Shown: positions 40,783-54,699, numbered from the stretch's first letter. The stretch is 64,000 bases of DNA from Gadus chalcogrammus (GCF_026213295.1 NC_079415.1:29055681-29119680); one strand, 5' to 3'. A program made the numbers and translations. Notes: generated by a model from the sequence alone, not told the origin.

Positions 40783-41215
40783 AAGGTAGGTAGAGAGAGA
40801 GAAGAGAGAGAGAGGGAGAGAAAGGTAGGTAGAGAGAGAAGAGAGAGAGAGAGAAAGGTAGGTAGAGAGAAGAGAGAGAGAGAGAAAGGTAGGTAGAGAG
40901 AGAGAAGAGAGAGAGAGAGAAAGGTAGGTAGAGAGAGAGAAGAGAGAGAGAGAAAGGTAGGTAGAGAGAGAGAAGAGAGAGAGAGAGAAAGGTAGGTAGA
41001 GAGAGAGAAGAGAGAGAGAGAGAGAGAAAGGTAGGTAGAGAGAGAGAAGAGAGAGAGAGGGAGAGAAAGGTAGGTAGAGAGAGAAGAGAGAGAGAGAGAG
41101 AGAAAGGTAGGTAGAGAGAGAGAGAGAGAGAGAAAGGTAGGTAGAGAGAGAAGAGAGAGAGAGAGAGAAAGGTAGGTAGAGAGAGAGAGAAAGGTAGAGA
41201 GGGAGAGAGAGAGAG
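40690..41215. repeat. GA-rich satellite abutting the lrrfip1 stop codon
   Basis: About 525 bp of (GA)n broken at irregular 35-60 bp intervals by AAAGGTAGGTAGAGA, about 13 times. On the lrrfip1 strand it is a CT-rich 3'UTR starting directly after TGA. Confidence 0.93.
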
Positions 41216-41326
41216 TCAGTGCTGGGCGAGCAGTGCGTTGCGGTTAGCCTTTATCTTCTCCAGGCGCTTGGAGAGGTGGCTGTTGCTCACCTCCACCTCC
41301 TCCACACGGTCCAGGGCTGCCCTCAG
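41216..41326 (-). CDS. lrrfip1: lrrfip1 last exon, short isoform
   Basis: Encodes [20 protein letters not shown], then [16 protein letters not shown] and stop, the strongly conserved C-terminus of LRRFIP proteins. Acceptor CCCTCTCAG. Confidence 0.93.
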   Translation of the reverse strand: MRAALDRVEEVEVSNSHLSKRLEKIKANRNALLAQH

Positions 41327-44300
41327 CTGAGAGGGAGACAGAAAGACAGACAGACGGAGACACAGACAGACAGATGGAGAGACAGAGAGACACAGAGAGG
41401 TAAGTAGGGCCATATGTATCTTTATTCTTCTAAACCACACACCAAAAAAGACAACAATTGTGAAACGTACTACAGATACCTAGGGGAGTGTATGGATGAT
41501 AGGTAGAGAGACAGAAGACAGTAAACCTGGTATAGAGAGAGAGCGAGAGGACATCTTACCTCTCGCTGTAGTTTGCGTTTCTCCACCTTAAGTTCGTCCT
41601 CCACCTTTTCGGCACTTTCCGACGCCGTCTTGTAGCGCGACACCTGGCCCTCCAGCCGTATGATCTGCAGGGAAAGGTCAAAGGTTAACAGAAGCGTATT
41701 GTCTTTATTTTCTGGAGTTTCATGCATTTCATGATTCATGCTTTGCAAAGTGAACTTTATTTCAGCCTGCTAAATACTTGGAGAAACTACCAATGCTGTG
41801 TTGTGTGTGGACCCCAGGAAGACTAGTGGACTAGAACTCATGCGGTTCATTTATGTACAAATGACAAATGATACAAATGAGTAAGATGTAGGACAAGGTG
41901 TTTCGTACGTTCTGCTCCTGAGCGGTCACTTCCTGTTCTGATTTCACCAGTTTGAATTTGAGATCGCTGATTTGTCGGTTGGCGTCCCCTGTGTCAAAGA
42001 GCAAAGAGCACACGTCAACGCCGACCAGCTCCAGCATAAAACATTTGGCTATGGATAGAAACATGGAAAAGAGAATAGGGTTGAGTGAATGATTCAAAAG
42101 TCAATTCAAGGATCTAATCAGATTCTGTGCAAAACAGAATCTCTATTACTAAATTATTAGATTACTAAATTATTACAAGATTATTAGAAAACTTTGTTTT
42201 TTTAAGTTTCGGGGGAATGGGGGCTCACTCTGCAGGTCCAGGATGTGGGGGTCTAGGCCGTTCTCGAGGAGGTCATCATCGCCTTCGGCAACCGGAATCT
42301 CTGATCCGTTTTTCTGCCTCTGGTCCAACTGAGACTTCAGACGCCTGACCTGTTAGACAGACGGACACACACACACACACACACTTATACTCAATTACCA
42401 TTTCATATTTACACCCTAACAACACAGACAGACAAACACTTATGTAGAACTGCAAGCATTACCGTAGAACATAGATCATTTTAACACTCACCTGATCTTG
42501 TAGACTCTCCCGTTCGTCAACAAGCTTCTTCAGTCGCAGCTCTGAAGGCATGATGATAAGAAGACATCAGGTGTGTGATTCAACAATTTACATGTAGATG
42601 CATTACAGTACATTATGAAACACACCATGCAAATTTAGAAAATCCTGCAATTGGTATTAAAGATCACAATATAAATGGATAGAATCAATTAATTAAAAGG
42701 AACCAGAAATCATCAAACACATTCATAAGTGTTTATTATGAGCCATGCATGAGTGTAACGCCATGAATCATGAGATTGATTTGTTCTGATTTTGATTAGA
42801 ATGAGAGACCGGTTGACCTTACCACGTTCATGTGATGTGAGAGAGCTGGACCACTAGTTTTTACAATAAACTTTGTTAAATGTTATAATCAAAGTACAAT
42901 TTGGGTGACCAATCCTTCAGCTAGGTTCAGACAGCTGCTGTCTTAATTTACGTCCCTCATTAATCCTTCTCTAAGTGGTCATAATTTCATTTGTGTTCAT
43001 TGCATTTAATAACATTAATTAATATCAAATGAACAAATATCCACATAAAACAGCAAACTAGGAATTTGAAGAATTTGTTGCACAAATGCACACAGACATT
43101 CACATTTGTTCTTATTTTTTTATTTATTGAAAATCAAAATAAACACATGATACAAACAAAACAAACATATTATGATAGTCTCACTGAGAGTGATACAACA
43201 CTTAGACATCAAACTAATGATTGATGAAAGGTTTTTAAAATTAAATTAGCAAAACACACACACACATACAAATCCATACAATTAATTAAACAATAAATTA
43301 ATAAAGTTGTATCGTATCGTATATTGTATCGATGACACATATTGACAGATTTGTACGTCTAGGATATGCTGCAGCCCTTTTTGTTTCTTCTCTCGTTATA
43401 AGAAAGGCCCTTCCTTCCTTGCTGTTGTTTAACACACACTGGCAGCAGAGAGGTTTCTCCTTCTTGAACAAAGACCTCTACTATCGGCTGTAATATGGTT
43501 AGCTCCAGCTGTGCTGTCGATCTGTGTTTTGCTGTCGCCTCTGTTCCAGCTAGCAAGTTCGCTTCCACACAACTGTCCAGTAATCCAATGGAATCTTCTT
43601 TGCGATGCCAGTTACTTAGCCTTGACGGGTGTGCGGTTATCCCAGCTGCCTTTTGACACTCTTTCAAGTGTTTCTCACAAAGGGGACGGTTTATCATGGC
43701 CAATTCCGGAATGACCATTTCCTGAATTTCCGGAATGACCATTTCCTGAAATTCATAGACGAGCATTTCTATACCACTCTTTGCCCTTTGTGGCCTTTGT
43801 CCAACATGTTTGGACGTTATCAGTCGGAATCGGTGCCGTTTGGGTTTGGTTTCCTGACCTTTGGACCAAACGTCGGTCTTTGATGAAGAGTCTGTGGGGA
43901 CCATCTCGTCACAATCGGTCGCCGTCTTTAACTCCCCCTGGGGTTTCTGATTCCCGGGGTCTTCCGCTCCTAAAAGCTCTAGCTCTACTCTGGGTCCGCC
44001 ACTCAAGGGGGTTCTTTCAACCTCTTGGTTGCCATTTCTCATAACCCTCGAACTCTTCTGCCGGACTCCACCGATGACTCCAAATAAGTTACGGGTGTAT
44101 TTCGTTGTGGATCTCATCTCCACTGTGGCAACATGGGACAACAATTCACTGTTGTGCAAAACGGGGACCGGAGGTTCTTGGTTCTCTGTGGAGTTAATCC
44201 TCTTCACACGAGTAGCACTATGTTCCATGGTGTCGGTGATTGGAGATCCCTGCTGAAACGGACAGGAAGGGGCTCCCCTCATATAAGGTAAGTCCTTTAA

Positions 44301-47300
44301 TAGAAGTGCATGTGCTGCCATTTGAAAGCCATCCAGGGTATGACTTGCATCACACAAGGGCCCCTTCAAGTCACCCAAAGGACCCTGACCGACGGTGGTC
44401 TCCTCTACATTCTCCGTGTGGTTCCCTTGTATGTCCTCTAAATTCTCCATGTTATTCCCCTGTATATCCTCTACATCCTCCATGTGGTTCTGCTGTATGT
44501 CCTTCACATTCTCTGCTTTGTTCTCCCGTATATCCTCCAAATTCTCTGTGTGGTTCTCCTGTATATCCTCTAGAGTCAATAGCCACTGCTGGAATAAGAG
44601 TGGTACCTGAGGGAGGATTTTGGAGATCTTTGCAGCCATGTGGCGATCATCCATGAACCCTTTCATCATGCCCTGAACAGCCTCCCCGAGAGCGGCAGCG
44701 TAACACATCTCTGTAGGAGAGGAGGACAAGACCATTGGCTTGGAAGAGCCTACCTCAACCCTGTTCCTTGGACATTGCGAACGTGCGTCAGCGCTTGCGC
44801 CCCGTGACAGCCACAGATCCTCTGTGGGAGCATCCCTGCTATTCCCTGAGTGCAAGTCTCCACTTCTAGGAAATTCTTGGTCTTGTGGTCCAGATCCATG
44901 TATAAGGAACTCCACTTTACCCTCTTTGCTAGCATGCTCCTCCCGTTGTGATAAACCTCCATCAGACCTCTTTTCACCCTTGAATGTTTGTGGACTATAG
45001 TCTGCGTGGTACAACTTAGAAGCGTCAGGCTGATGCGGGAGATCCCATGGAGTGGTTAACTGTATCTCACTCAGCTTTGCCCGACGGTTTTCCCCTCCAA
45101 GCGCGGAACCGTCTACACCGGTTGGATCAGGATGTTGCACAAACACGACATCATCAGTTACGGTGCTATTTGTGTGTGTTTGACTTCTTGGTCTGGACCA
45201 AATCCCACCCATGTCCCAAAGACTCTCATTCTTCACAATTGGGCACTCTTCCTCTAAGGTTATTTCAAGAGTTGATCCAAAATCGCAATGCCTTCCCCTC
45301 CTCTGGCCTGATTCTCCAAAGGGTTCCAGTCCAATGAGGAGAGGCGCTGCTCGTTCTATTTGAGTCTTTGGTTCCCCCGTGGTTTTCTGATCCAGGTTTG
45401 CTTCCTCCTCAGAAGAGCAGCACTCTCTGTAAGGTATGGGAGCGTTATAATCTTCAACCGTTGGTCCATTATTTTGTTCTTGATTTTCAACAGGGATACA
45501 AGTACAAAGAACGGCCTTTTCCCGATTGACATCCTTCTCTCCACCTTCTGTGCCTTGTGTGTATGTAAAACAATCAAAATCACTTGTTTTGTCATGCTGA
45601 ATATTTCCAGCATTGTTTTCTACCTCATTTCTTGTTTCCTGTTTATCTTTGCGCACGCCGTTTACTTTTAAATGAAAACAGGGATGCAAAATGGCTTTAT
45701 AAGTCAAGGGTACAGTTGTGACTACAAGCCGATTCTTTTCATTCTCCCCACTTAGTAAATGTTGTTTGCCAGAAGACCCATTCAACGCCACTGCTTTGCT
45801 CTGGAGGAAGCCAGCCTCCGCAGACAGAGGAGAAACAAGCCCTGATTTATGGGCCTTCATTGGATGCTCGTAGTAATACGGATCCATTTTGTTTGAGTTT
45901 GACGCTGCATGCAAATTGGTTCCTCCAAAACAGAATTCAGCTGCTTTGTTTCTAGAGAGCCTCTCGGGGCTAAGTGACTCCTTGTTTGCCCTCTCGACGA
46001 GATGATTCCAGGTGAACTTTGTATATTTGTCATTGTGAGGCTGCACATTTGAGTCTGTCCTGTTGCAAGTACTCAGTCCTTTGGCCCTGTCCGTTTGGAT
46101 CGTGTACTCTTTACCTCCCTCAGTCAGATGGTAAGGGGCGGGTTCATTTCTGATTGACTGCTTTGCTCTTCCCTCGGTTTTGATTGGATATCCACCGCGT
46201 CTGTCCGGTCCTACGGGGTACTTTTCCTTGCTCACTCTTCTGCTCGAATGGCTTTCCATCCCTATCTTTGATCTCGCGTCTGTTCCGGTGTATTCCCCGA
46301 CTAGGGAACAGGGAGGTGACGGGGAAGCGTCATGTACTTTAGGGGAGATATTATCGGTTACGTTTTCCGTCAGATGGTCACTACTGCCTGTTGGTGCTCG
46401 GCCCGAGTTGAAATCTGTCTGCTGCTCTTGTATGCTGCCTGCAAGATTGTTTTGAGAAGGAGAAAATTAGAGGAGCAAGCAGAGTTTCGTCAGTTCAGAG
46501 TCAGACCGGATCAGAGGACAAGCCTCATCCATTCTGATTGGTTGGAGAATAGATTAAGATGGACAATTATGGGGTAATTGGAGAGAAGGACAAACAAAAA
46601 CAGAGCGAAGGTGCTGAGAAAAAGACAGGTGTTGAAAGAGGATGAAGATTGAACACAAAGATTTATCAGAATTATTAATTGATCACGAAGGGATCTGAGG
46701 AGAAAATACAATTATAGTGTAGTACAACATAGTTCAGGTTCAAGTACATTATCAAGCACACTTCTCTAAAGACTGATGTTGCAAACCCACCCTTAAAGTT
46801 CCCATGGCATGAAAATGTCACTTTATGAGGTTGTCTATCGTTAATATGAGTTGCCCTAGACTGCCGATGGTCCCCCAGTAGCTAGTAATGGCGTTAGATG
46901 TAAAAGGCAGAGCTACCCTGCTCTGCCTCTGTGTGTGTGTGTGTGTGTGTGTGTGAATACACACTCTGTAACGCAAGTGTTGTACACTTCTTTGTTATTT
47001 GGATAACCGTTCTGCTGTTGGTGTTATGGTTCATAACACGTCGGTTCTTTGACGTCTCTGGTATTTCCACAACTGGACTCGTAGTGGGGTTATCTCAGCC
47101 ATGGTTGAGAAGGAATTGGGGGAAAGGAACTTTGGCTTTGACTCCCTGAAGTACATGAACCGCGACATGGAGGAGAAAGGGATTGTTGCCCGCAATTGTT
47201 TCCCACCGGAGCCCCGCTGCCCGGTTGCCACGAGGCACCACCACCGAGAGGCACCACCGTCGCGGGGCACCACCATTCATAGAATAAATCACGGGTTCAG

Positions 47301-48941
47301 GTCTCAGAATTAGAGATGCCAGAAATACCCACATAACATTATCTACAACTATTTGGGTAGTTGACTCAACAAATGGTAAGTAAACCTTATTTTACTTGCA
47401 ACTATTTCATTTAAATTAAATTAAATTACGTGAATGAACCTGACTAAACGTAACTTCAATAAAACTCGTACTTGAAACTGAATTCACAACATGAGTCACG
47501 ACAGATATTTTCACCAGCAATGGTGGTGAAGACAACAACTCCCATGATCCCACGCTCCTTCACAACGTCATCAAACTACGTTTTTTGTTATTTTTTTGAT
47601 TGAGGGGCCCCTAGCGGCAGGCTGTACATACTATACCTTTAAGGTGCCGTTGTTCAATGGTTATTATAAAACCATACCTCCAGCTCAGAGGAGCAGAGGA
47701 GGCAGTACGTCAATTCATAAGTCAAGCATCCAACTCACCAAGCATGCTCTCTCCACCCCCAGCGAGGAGTTCCTGTGAGTCCGTGCCATCGGTCCCCATC
47801 TGGCCTGCATCACCATTGGTGGTAATCTCTGGTGACAACTCTATTCCATGTTTCTATTGGGAAACCATAAAATAGCACATGTTGAACAAATATTTAACGT
47901 GTGAGTAGAAAGAAATCAAGTCAAAAATGTTTGACTAGTTGACCTACTTGTGGACTATATATAGATACTGGTATATATCTATATATATAAATAACCTTTT
48001 GTATGTATATACTGTACACATATCATGTTTCTCACAGTTAATGACATCATTTTTATCCCAGTGTTTCAATTAACTGTGTCAAATTTAGCTTTGACTTGAA
48101 GTCTCATGCTCTGTTCATTAATACATATAAACCTTCAAATCAACCGTTACCTTGAGCAAATCTCTATGTAGAACCACCTCCCCCCTAAGCTGGTCTCGCT
48201 CTCCCCGCACAGAGTCTGAAAACTCCACGTGCCTTTCGAGGGCCTGACGATTGGCCGAGAAGTAGGAAGTGGCCGTGAGGGGTTGGTGCCAGAGACGTGA
48301 GCGGTGGTTAGTCAAGAATAAAGAAATACGAGAAAGAAAAAAAAGAGAAAAGCAAAGAGAAGTTAGAAGATTCAATAAGTACCTTGTCTAGGAAAGTTAG
48401 TGGCTTGATTTTTGTTAGAAAGCAATAGTGTAGAAAATAAAGTGTTTTTCTCAGTGGCGTGGTTAGCAATCATGCTAGCCAATGTCAGTTGGTTCAGCTA
48501 GTACAGTACTAGCCTTTACAGTGATGGCGTACCGCTATCTTTTTCTCCTTCCACTCCAAGGTTTCCTGGAGGTCAGTGATCTCTCTGGCACTGCCGTCTC
48601 TCGCGAGACGCATCTGAGCCACCTCCTGACCACAGGAAGTGTCCCGCACGAAGTACGTTAGGAAGTAAGGGAAGCGACAGAGGACAGAAAAGGAGGAAAG
48701 GTAGGTGAGTATATGAGAGATAGGGATAGCCTGGAGCAGAAACGTTACATAGCAAGAGCAGGAATAAGTTGTTTAGTCTCACCCCAACCAGAGATGCACG
48801 AAGACGCACAAATGTGTGTGTGCGTATGTGTGCATGCGTGCGTGCGTGTCTTTCTGAGTTTGTACGTGTGTGTCTGCGTGTGTGTGTGTCTGTGTGTAAG
48901 TGTCTGCGTGCGTGCATGCGTGTGTGTGTGTGTGTGTGTGT

Positions 48942-48997
<56 letters not shown>

Positions 48998-49024
48998 GTG
49001 AGTGTGTGTGTGTGTGTGTGTGCA

Positions 49025-49062
<38 letters not shown>

Positions 49063-51495
49063 TGTGTGTGCTCACGTTTAGCAGTTCTTCGCTCTGTCTC
49101 AGGGTCTGCTCCACGTTCTTGAACTTGAACTGCAGGATGCCGTGGGCGTGTCTCTCCCTGTCCAACTCCTGGAAGAGAAACAGACGCCACATGACGTGTG
49201 CAGCACATCTTCCCCTCCCACACGCCACCTCAGTGGCCTTACTGGGCTCCAGGACACAGGCTGTCGAAACCGGTTCATTGCAGCGCTGAAGCTTAGAGCA
49301 GGTATTCCATGCATCCATGTCAGGGAGGGTGTGTGGTGACATGGATGGCTGGTTTAACCTGTGGTGGACCACAGGGGTGCAGCACAGTGGTGCAGCCTCA
49401 CCCAGCCCCACCCAGCCCCAGAGTCCAATCAGTCTGACTCTGGGCCTCGTGAGGCTGCCTCAACCAGCCATCAGCGAAACACACTCCACAACGTGTGTAT
49501 CCCTTTTATCGTACATAGCTTTATCATGTATAGACACAAAAAATATCGCACTGTTTCAAGGAGAAATATGGATAAGTGTAACTAAATGTAGCTTGGTGAG
49601 TATAAAGGTGACATATTATCCCACCAGGTGTGAGTGTGATTAGCCGTTACAAGCCGTTTGGAAAATCGGCCTCTTGTGACATCACAAGTGGGCGTGTCCA
49701 CCTAGATCGATGACGGATAGATGAGTTTGCTACAGTCCACTTGGTAGGCTGGCAGACTGATCTATCCAGCACACATCTAGGTGGACACGCCCACTTGGGA
49801 TGTCAGAAGTCACACCTGGTGGTATGATATATCACCTTTAAAGCATCATTTACTGCCGTTTCTTGCACACTCATGGTATGCCAGAGAGCAGAACACACTG
49901 CCTACGCAGGGTCAACCCAGGTGTCAGAAACGCGACGGGAGGCCCGTGACCTCCGCCCGTGACCTCCGCCCGCTGACCTCCGACCCGCTGACCCCCGACC
50001 CGCTGACCTTGGTCTTGTCGCCGTGCTCGCGGTGCTTCTCCCACAGCCGCTCCTCCATGTCGGCCAGCTCCTCCTTCAGCGTGTCCACCTGGTACATGAG
50101 GTAGGACTTCTCGTTGTGCAGCTGGGCGTTGGACACCATGGCTCTGCGGTACTTCTCCTCCGACTCCGCCAGAGAGTCCTGGAGCCACAACCAACCGGGT
50201 CCAGAGTGTTTAATGGGCGATATATAGAGGGGCCATCTTTTAATATAAATATATTATACAGGTAGACGATTACCATCGTTAATATAGTTATATTATAGGG
50301 ATACAGAGGGGTAATTAATATATCTGTATATTAATTATACAGATATACATGGGCCCTCTTTTAATAGATATATTATAGAGGTATACAGAGGGGTCACCTT
50401 TAATTTATATATATTATAGAGATATACAGAGGGGTTATCTTTAATTTATATATATTATAGAGGTATACAGGGGCCATCTTAATCTATGTATATTATAGAG
50501 ATATACAGGTGTCATTTATATCTATATATGATAGAGATGTACAGGGGTCATCTTTAATATATATATATATACATATCATGCAGATACACAGGGGCCATTA
50601 TTAATATATATATATATATACAGTATATACATAATATATATATTATATATATATATATCATAAAGATATCCATGGTCCATCATATATATATTACAGAGAT
50701 ATACAGGGGCCATCTTTATTGATACATATTATACAGATATACAAGGGCCATCTTTAAAATGGAACAGAATATAGATATATTATAGGTTCATATTAAATGA
50801 AAGCACACTGATTGCCTTTGAGTACCTTTATGTCCCTGATGGACGCCTCCGTCTCCACAGAGAACGACGTATCACAGCTGCCCCTGCGGGACGAAGGCCC
50901 GCCCAGCGAGGCCAGCGTGGCTGCTGATAGGGTGGAAGCTGTTCTGGAGCCCTGAGAGAAACACAGGCCCGGTCACAACCTTGTAATGGCAGGAGTGTGG
51001 ATATGTCAATCTTCTCTCTCTTGATTAAGTCCATCATTTCTGTTGGTGTCTCTATGTAAATGCTTACTTTATCCAGAAAATCCCTCTCAGGTCTCTCTTC
51101 CACCTGCAAATAGTAAAAAACATGAATTAGTTGTTGATTAGGTAATGGTGTTGTTCAGGTCGCTCAGAACCTGAAACTCCTTTGAGGACTTTAGAGGATG
51201 GACCTAAGGACTGCAAAGCTGCAGCGACATGATTGGCCACCAGGGGGCATAAACGGCCTGTGTGATGTAGCAACAAGCAAGACGAGAGCCTCATTTTGCA
51301 ACCCTTTTTCTCAGTTTTAGTTTATTTGGTTAAAATGAAACAGCAAGAGAAAAGCGGGCAGAAGGCCAAAAAGCAGGGGCAGCGGGTGAAAGGGTGTGAC
51401 CGATGAGGGGGCCTCACCACTGGGCTGGCACGCGCTGAGCTGGCCCTGGAAGAGGCCCGAGAGCTGGAGCCGAGAAAGCCACTGTAGTCTGAAGG
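41216..51495 (-). CDS. lrrfip1: LRRFIP1-like gene (5' incomplete), gene span
   Basis: Leucine-rich-repeat Flightless-interacting protein 1. Family members are cytoplasmic/nuclear coiled-coil proteins that bind Flightless-I and nucleic acids, with roles in innate sensing and transcriptional repression. Exons, 5' to 3': 51495-51418, 51103-51068, 50951-50826, 50178-50008, 49168-49076, 48625-48533, 48243-48151, 47853-47739, then either 46438-43359 (terminal) or 42541-42492, 42349-42229, 41988-41909, 41664-41560, 41326-41216. All junctions have AG/GT ends and compatible phases. The visible parts encode 423 (short) or 1,294 (long) residues. LRRFIP1 rather than LRRFIP2 is chosen because of [17 protein letters not shown] and the giant alternative exon. 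The N-terminal exons are not found up to 54,471. Confidence 0.88.
41560..41664 (-). CDS. lrrfip1: lrrfip1 exon
   Basis: 105 bp, phase 0 to 0. Encodes [20 protein letters not shown], then [15 protein letters not shown]: coiled coil. Acceptor CCCTGCAG, donor GTAAGA. Confidence 0.93.
41909..41988 (-). CDS. lrrfip1: lrrfip1 exon
   Basis: 80 bp, phase 1 to 0. Encodes [20 protein letters not shown], then VTAQEQN. Acceptor TTGACACAG, donor GTACGA. Confidence 0.92.
42229..42349 (-). CDS. lrrfip1: lrrfip1 exon
   Basis: 121 bp, phase 0 to 1. Encodes [20 protein letters not shown], then [20 protein letters not shown]. Acidic linker between coils. Acceptor CTAACAG, donor GTGAGC. Confidence 0.9.
42492..42541 (-). 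CDS. lrrfip1: lrrfip1 exon joined when the long exon is skipped
   Basis: 50 bp, phase 1 to 0. With the G from 47739 it encodes [17 protein letters not shown]. Its entry phase equals that of the long exon, so the two are interchangeable after 47739. Confidence 0.9.
43119..43128 (-). terminator. Polyadenylation signals of the lrrfip1 long isoform
   Basis: Two overlapping AATAAA hexamers on the minus strand, about 230 bases after the long-exon stop codon. Confidence 0.6.
43359..46438 (-). CDS. lrrfip1: lrrfip1 alternative terminal exon (long isoform)
   Basis: A 3,080-bp exon begins after CAATCTTGCAG and stays open to TAG, adding about 1,026 residues. Entry phase 1 matches the donor at 47739, giving [14 protein letters not shown] at the junction. 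The product is hydrophilic, acidic/basic-patchy and without a recognised fold. It holds five 11-residue repeats of the [11 protein letters not shown] type (44,400-44,575) and a doubled [15 protein letters not shown] (about 43,710-43,760). Human LRRFIP1 has a comparable large 3' exon in its long isoforms; the sequence itself is weakly conserved, so orthology rests on gene position and phase. An internal ATG at 46259 is not needed. Confidence 0.82.
46439..47738. other. lrrfip1 intron
   Basis: Holds a short (GT)n array at 46,929-46,954. 46,957-47,020 is an inverted match of 28,177-28,240 (a dispersed repeat). No other gene seen. Confidence 0.55.
47739..47853 (-). CDS. lrrfip1: lrrfip1 exon at the isoform branch point
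   Basis: 115 bp, phase 0 to 1. Encodes [20 protein letters not shown], then [18 protein letters not shown]. Close to the LRRFIP1 KHGI(D/E)L...TNG segment. Acceptor CCCAATAG, donor GTGAGT. Confidence 0.92.
48151..48243 (-). CDS. lrrfip1: lrrfip1 exon (93 bp)
   Basis: Phase 0 to 0, 31 residues: [20 protein letters not shown], then [11 protein letters not shown]. Coiled coil. Acceptor AATCGTCAG, donor GTAACG. Confidence 0.93.
48533..48625 (-). CDS. lrrfip1: lrrfip1 exon (93 bp)
   Basis: Phase 0 to 0, 31 residues: [20 protein letters not shown], then [11 protein letters not shown]. Acceptor TGTGGTCAG, donor GTACGC. Confidence 0.9.
48919..49062. repeat. Interrupted (GT)n microsatellite in intron
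   Basis: About 140 bp of GT units with ATGC-type interruptions, ending 14 bp from the next exon. Confidence 0.93.
49076..49168 (-). CDS. lrrfip1: lrrfip1 exon (93 bp)
   Basis: Phase 0 to 0, 31 residues: [20 protein letters not shown], then [11 protein letters not shown]. Acceptor CTCTTCCAG, donor GTGAGC. Confidence 0.93.
49599..49843. mobile_element. Inverted-repeat MITE in lrrfip1 intron
   Basis: AAAGGTGACATATTATCCCA at the left is inverted at the right (ATATATCACCTTTAAA). Further inside, AAGTGGGCGTGTCCACCTAG is mirrored by GGTGGACACGCCCACTT. Superfamily unknown. Confidence 0.75.
50008..50178 (-). CDS. lrrfip1: lrrfip1 exon
   Basis: 171 bp, phase 0 to 0. Encodes [40 protein letters not shown] and [17 protein letters not shown], the most conserved part of the LRRFIP coiled coil. 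Acceptor GGCTCCAG, donor GTCAGC. Confidence 0.95.
50210..50760. repeat. AT-rich minisatellite in lrrfip1 intron
   Basis: About a dozen imperfect 35-60 bp units built from ATATATTATAGAGATATACA and GGGGCCATCTTTAAT. Confidence 0.9.
50826..50951 (-). CDS. lrrfip1: lrrfip1 exon
   Basis: 126 bp, phase 0 to 0. Encodes [20 protein letters not shown], then [20 protein letters not shown] and IK. Ser-rich conserved LRRFIP segment. Acceptor TTCTCTCAG, donor GTACTC. Confidence 0.95.
51068..51103 (-). CDS. lrrfip1: lrrfip1 micro-exon
   Basis: 36 bp, phase 0 to 0, encoding [12 protein letters not shown]. Acceptor TATTTGCAG, donor GTAAGC. Confidence 0.93.
51418..51495 (-). CDS. lrrfip1: lrrfip1 exon, most 5' one visible
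   Basis: 78 bp, phase 0 to 0. Encodes [20 protein letters not shown], then ARASPV, matching the LRRFIP Ser/Arg-rich segment. Acceptor CTCTCGCCAG, donor GTGAGG. Confidence 0.95.
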
Positions 51496-51648
51496 CTGGC
51501 GAGAGAGAGAGCCAGGAAGAAAGAAGGAAATAGAAGGAAGGAAAAAGGAAAAAATTAGAGAAGGAAACAAAGAAAGGGAGGTGCAAAGAAAGGTTCTTTA
51601 TTTTTATTAAAGGCACGTGTAATTTCTACCACTAGGGGCCGCTCAATC

Positions 51649-53793
<2,145 letters not shown>

Positions 53794-53944
53794 TCCATCC
53801 GTGAGGCTGAGACTGACTGACCGATTGAGTGAGTGTGCGTGTGACAGGGTGAGTGTGTGCATATGTGTGTGTTTGTGTGTGTGTGTGTTGGCATGCTTTT
53901 TTAAAAGGCAGCGCAGCTGAAGGGGCAGAAGGGACTGTAGAGGG

Positions 53945-54120
53945 GGCTGATGAATATATAAAGGGGGCTGGGGGTGTGAGCTGGAATGGGGGACACACCC
54001 GTCCGTTGTGAGCCGAGCTTTGGGGTCTGAGAGAGGGCAAGCTACTGCTGCTGCAGTGGAGCTCCGAGGCCGGCGCCCCCTGGGGACGGAAACACGCATC
54101 ACGTGAGTGACAGAGGCACG
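53945..54120 (+). promoter_or_regulatory. Weak candidate core promoter
   Basis: ATATATAAAGG (about 53,954) lies in a GC-richer island between two AGGGGGCTG repeats. No downstream coding exon was found, so this is speculative. Confidence 0.15.
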
Positions 54121-54128
54121 GTCGCACG

Positions 54129-54183
54129 GGTGAGAGAGAGCGAGAGACAGAGAGAGGGAGAGGGAGAGGGAGAGAGAGAGGGG

Positions 54184-54253
<70 letters not shown>

Positions 54254-54302
54254 ACAGAGAGAGAGAGAGAGAGTGAGAGAGAGACAGAGAGAGAGAGAGG
54301 GG

Positions 54303-54364
<62 letters not shown>

Positions 54365-54422
54365 GGGGGACAGAGAGAGACAGAGAGAGATGGAGGGAAA
54401 GGGATGGAGAGAGATGGAGAGA

Positions 54423-54471
<49 letters not shown>
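54129..54471. repeat. Compound (GA)n satellite at the block-B junction
   Basis: GA arrays broken by GGGGACAGAGA and GATGGAGA units. The array ends exactly where homology to block A begins. Confidence 0.95.
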
Positions 54472-54474
<3 letters not shown>

Positions 54475-54599
54475 ATGAAACAAAGCTAAAGGAGGTTGAA
54501 ACATTGTGAGAGAATATACTCTCTCTAGTGCAGGGCGAGCAGCACACTGCGTCCGTCTGTCCTCTGTCTCTAGATTTGTGTTCCCCAAAGACTACGGTT

Positions 54600-54699
<100 letters not shown>

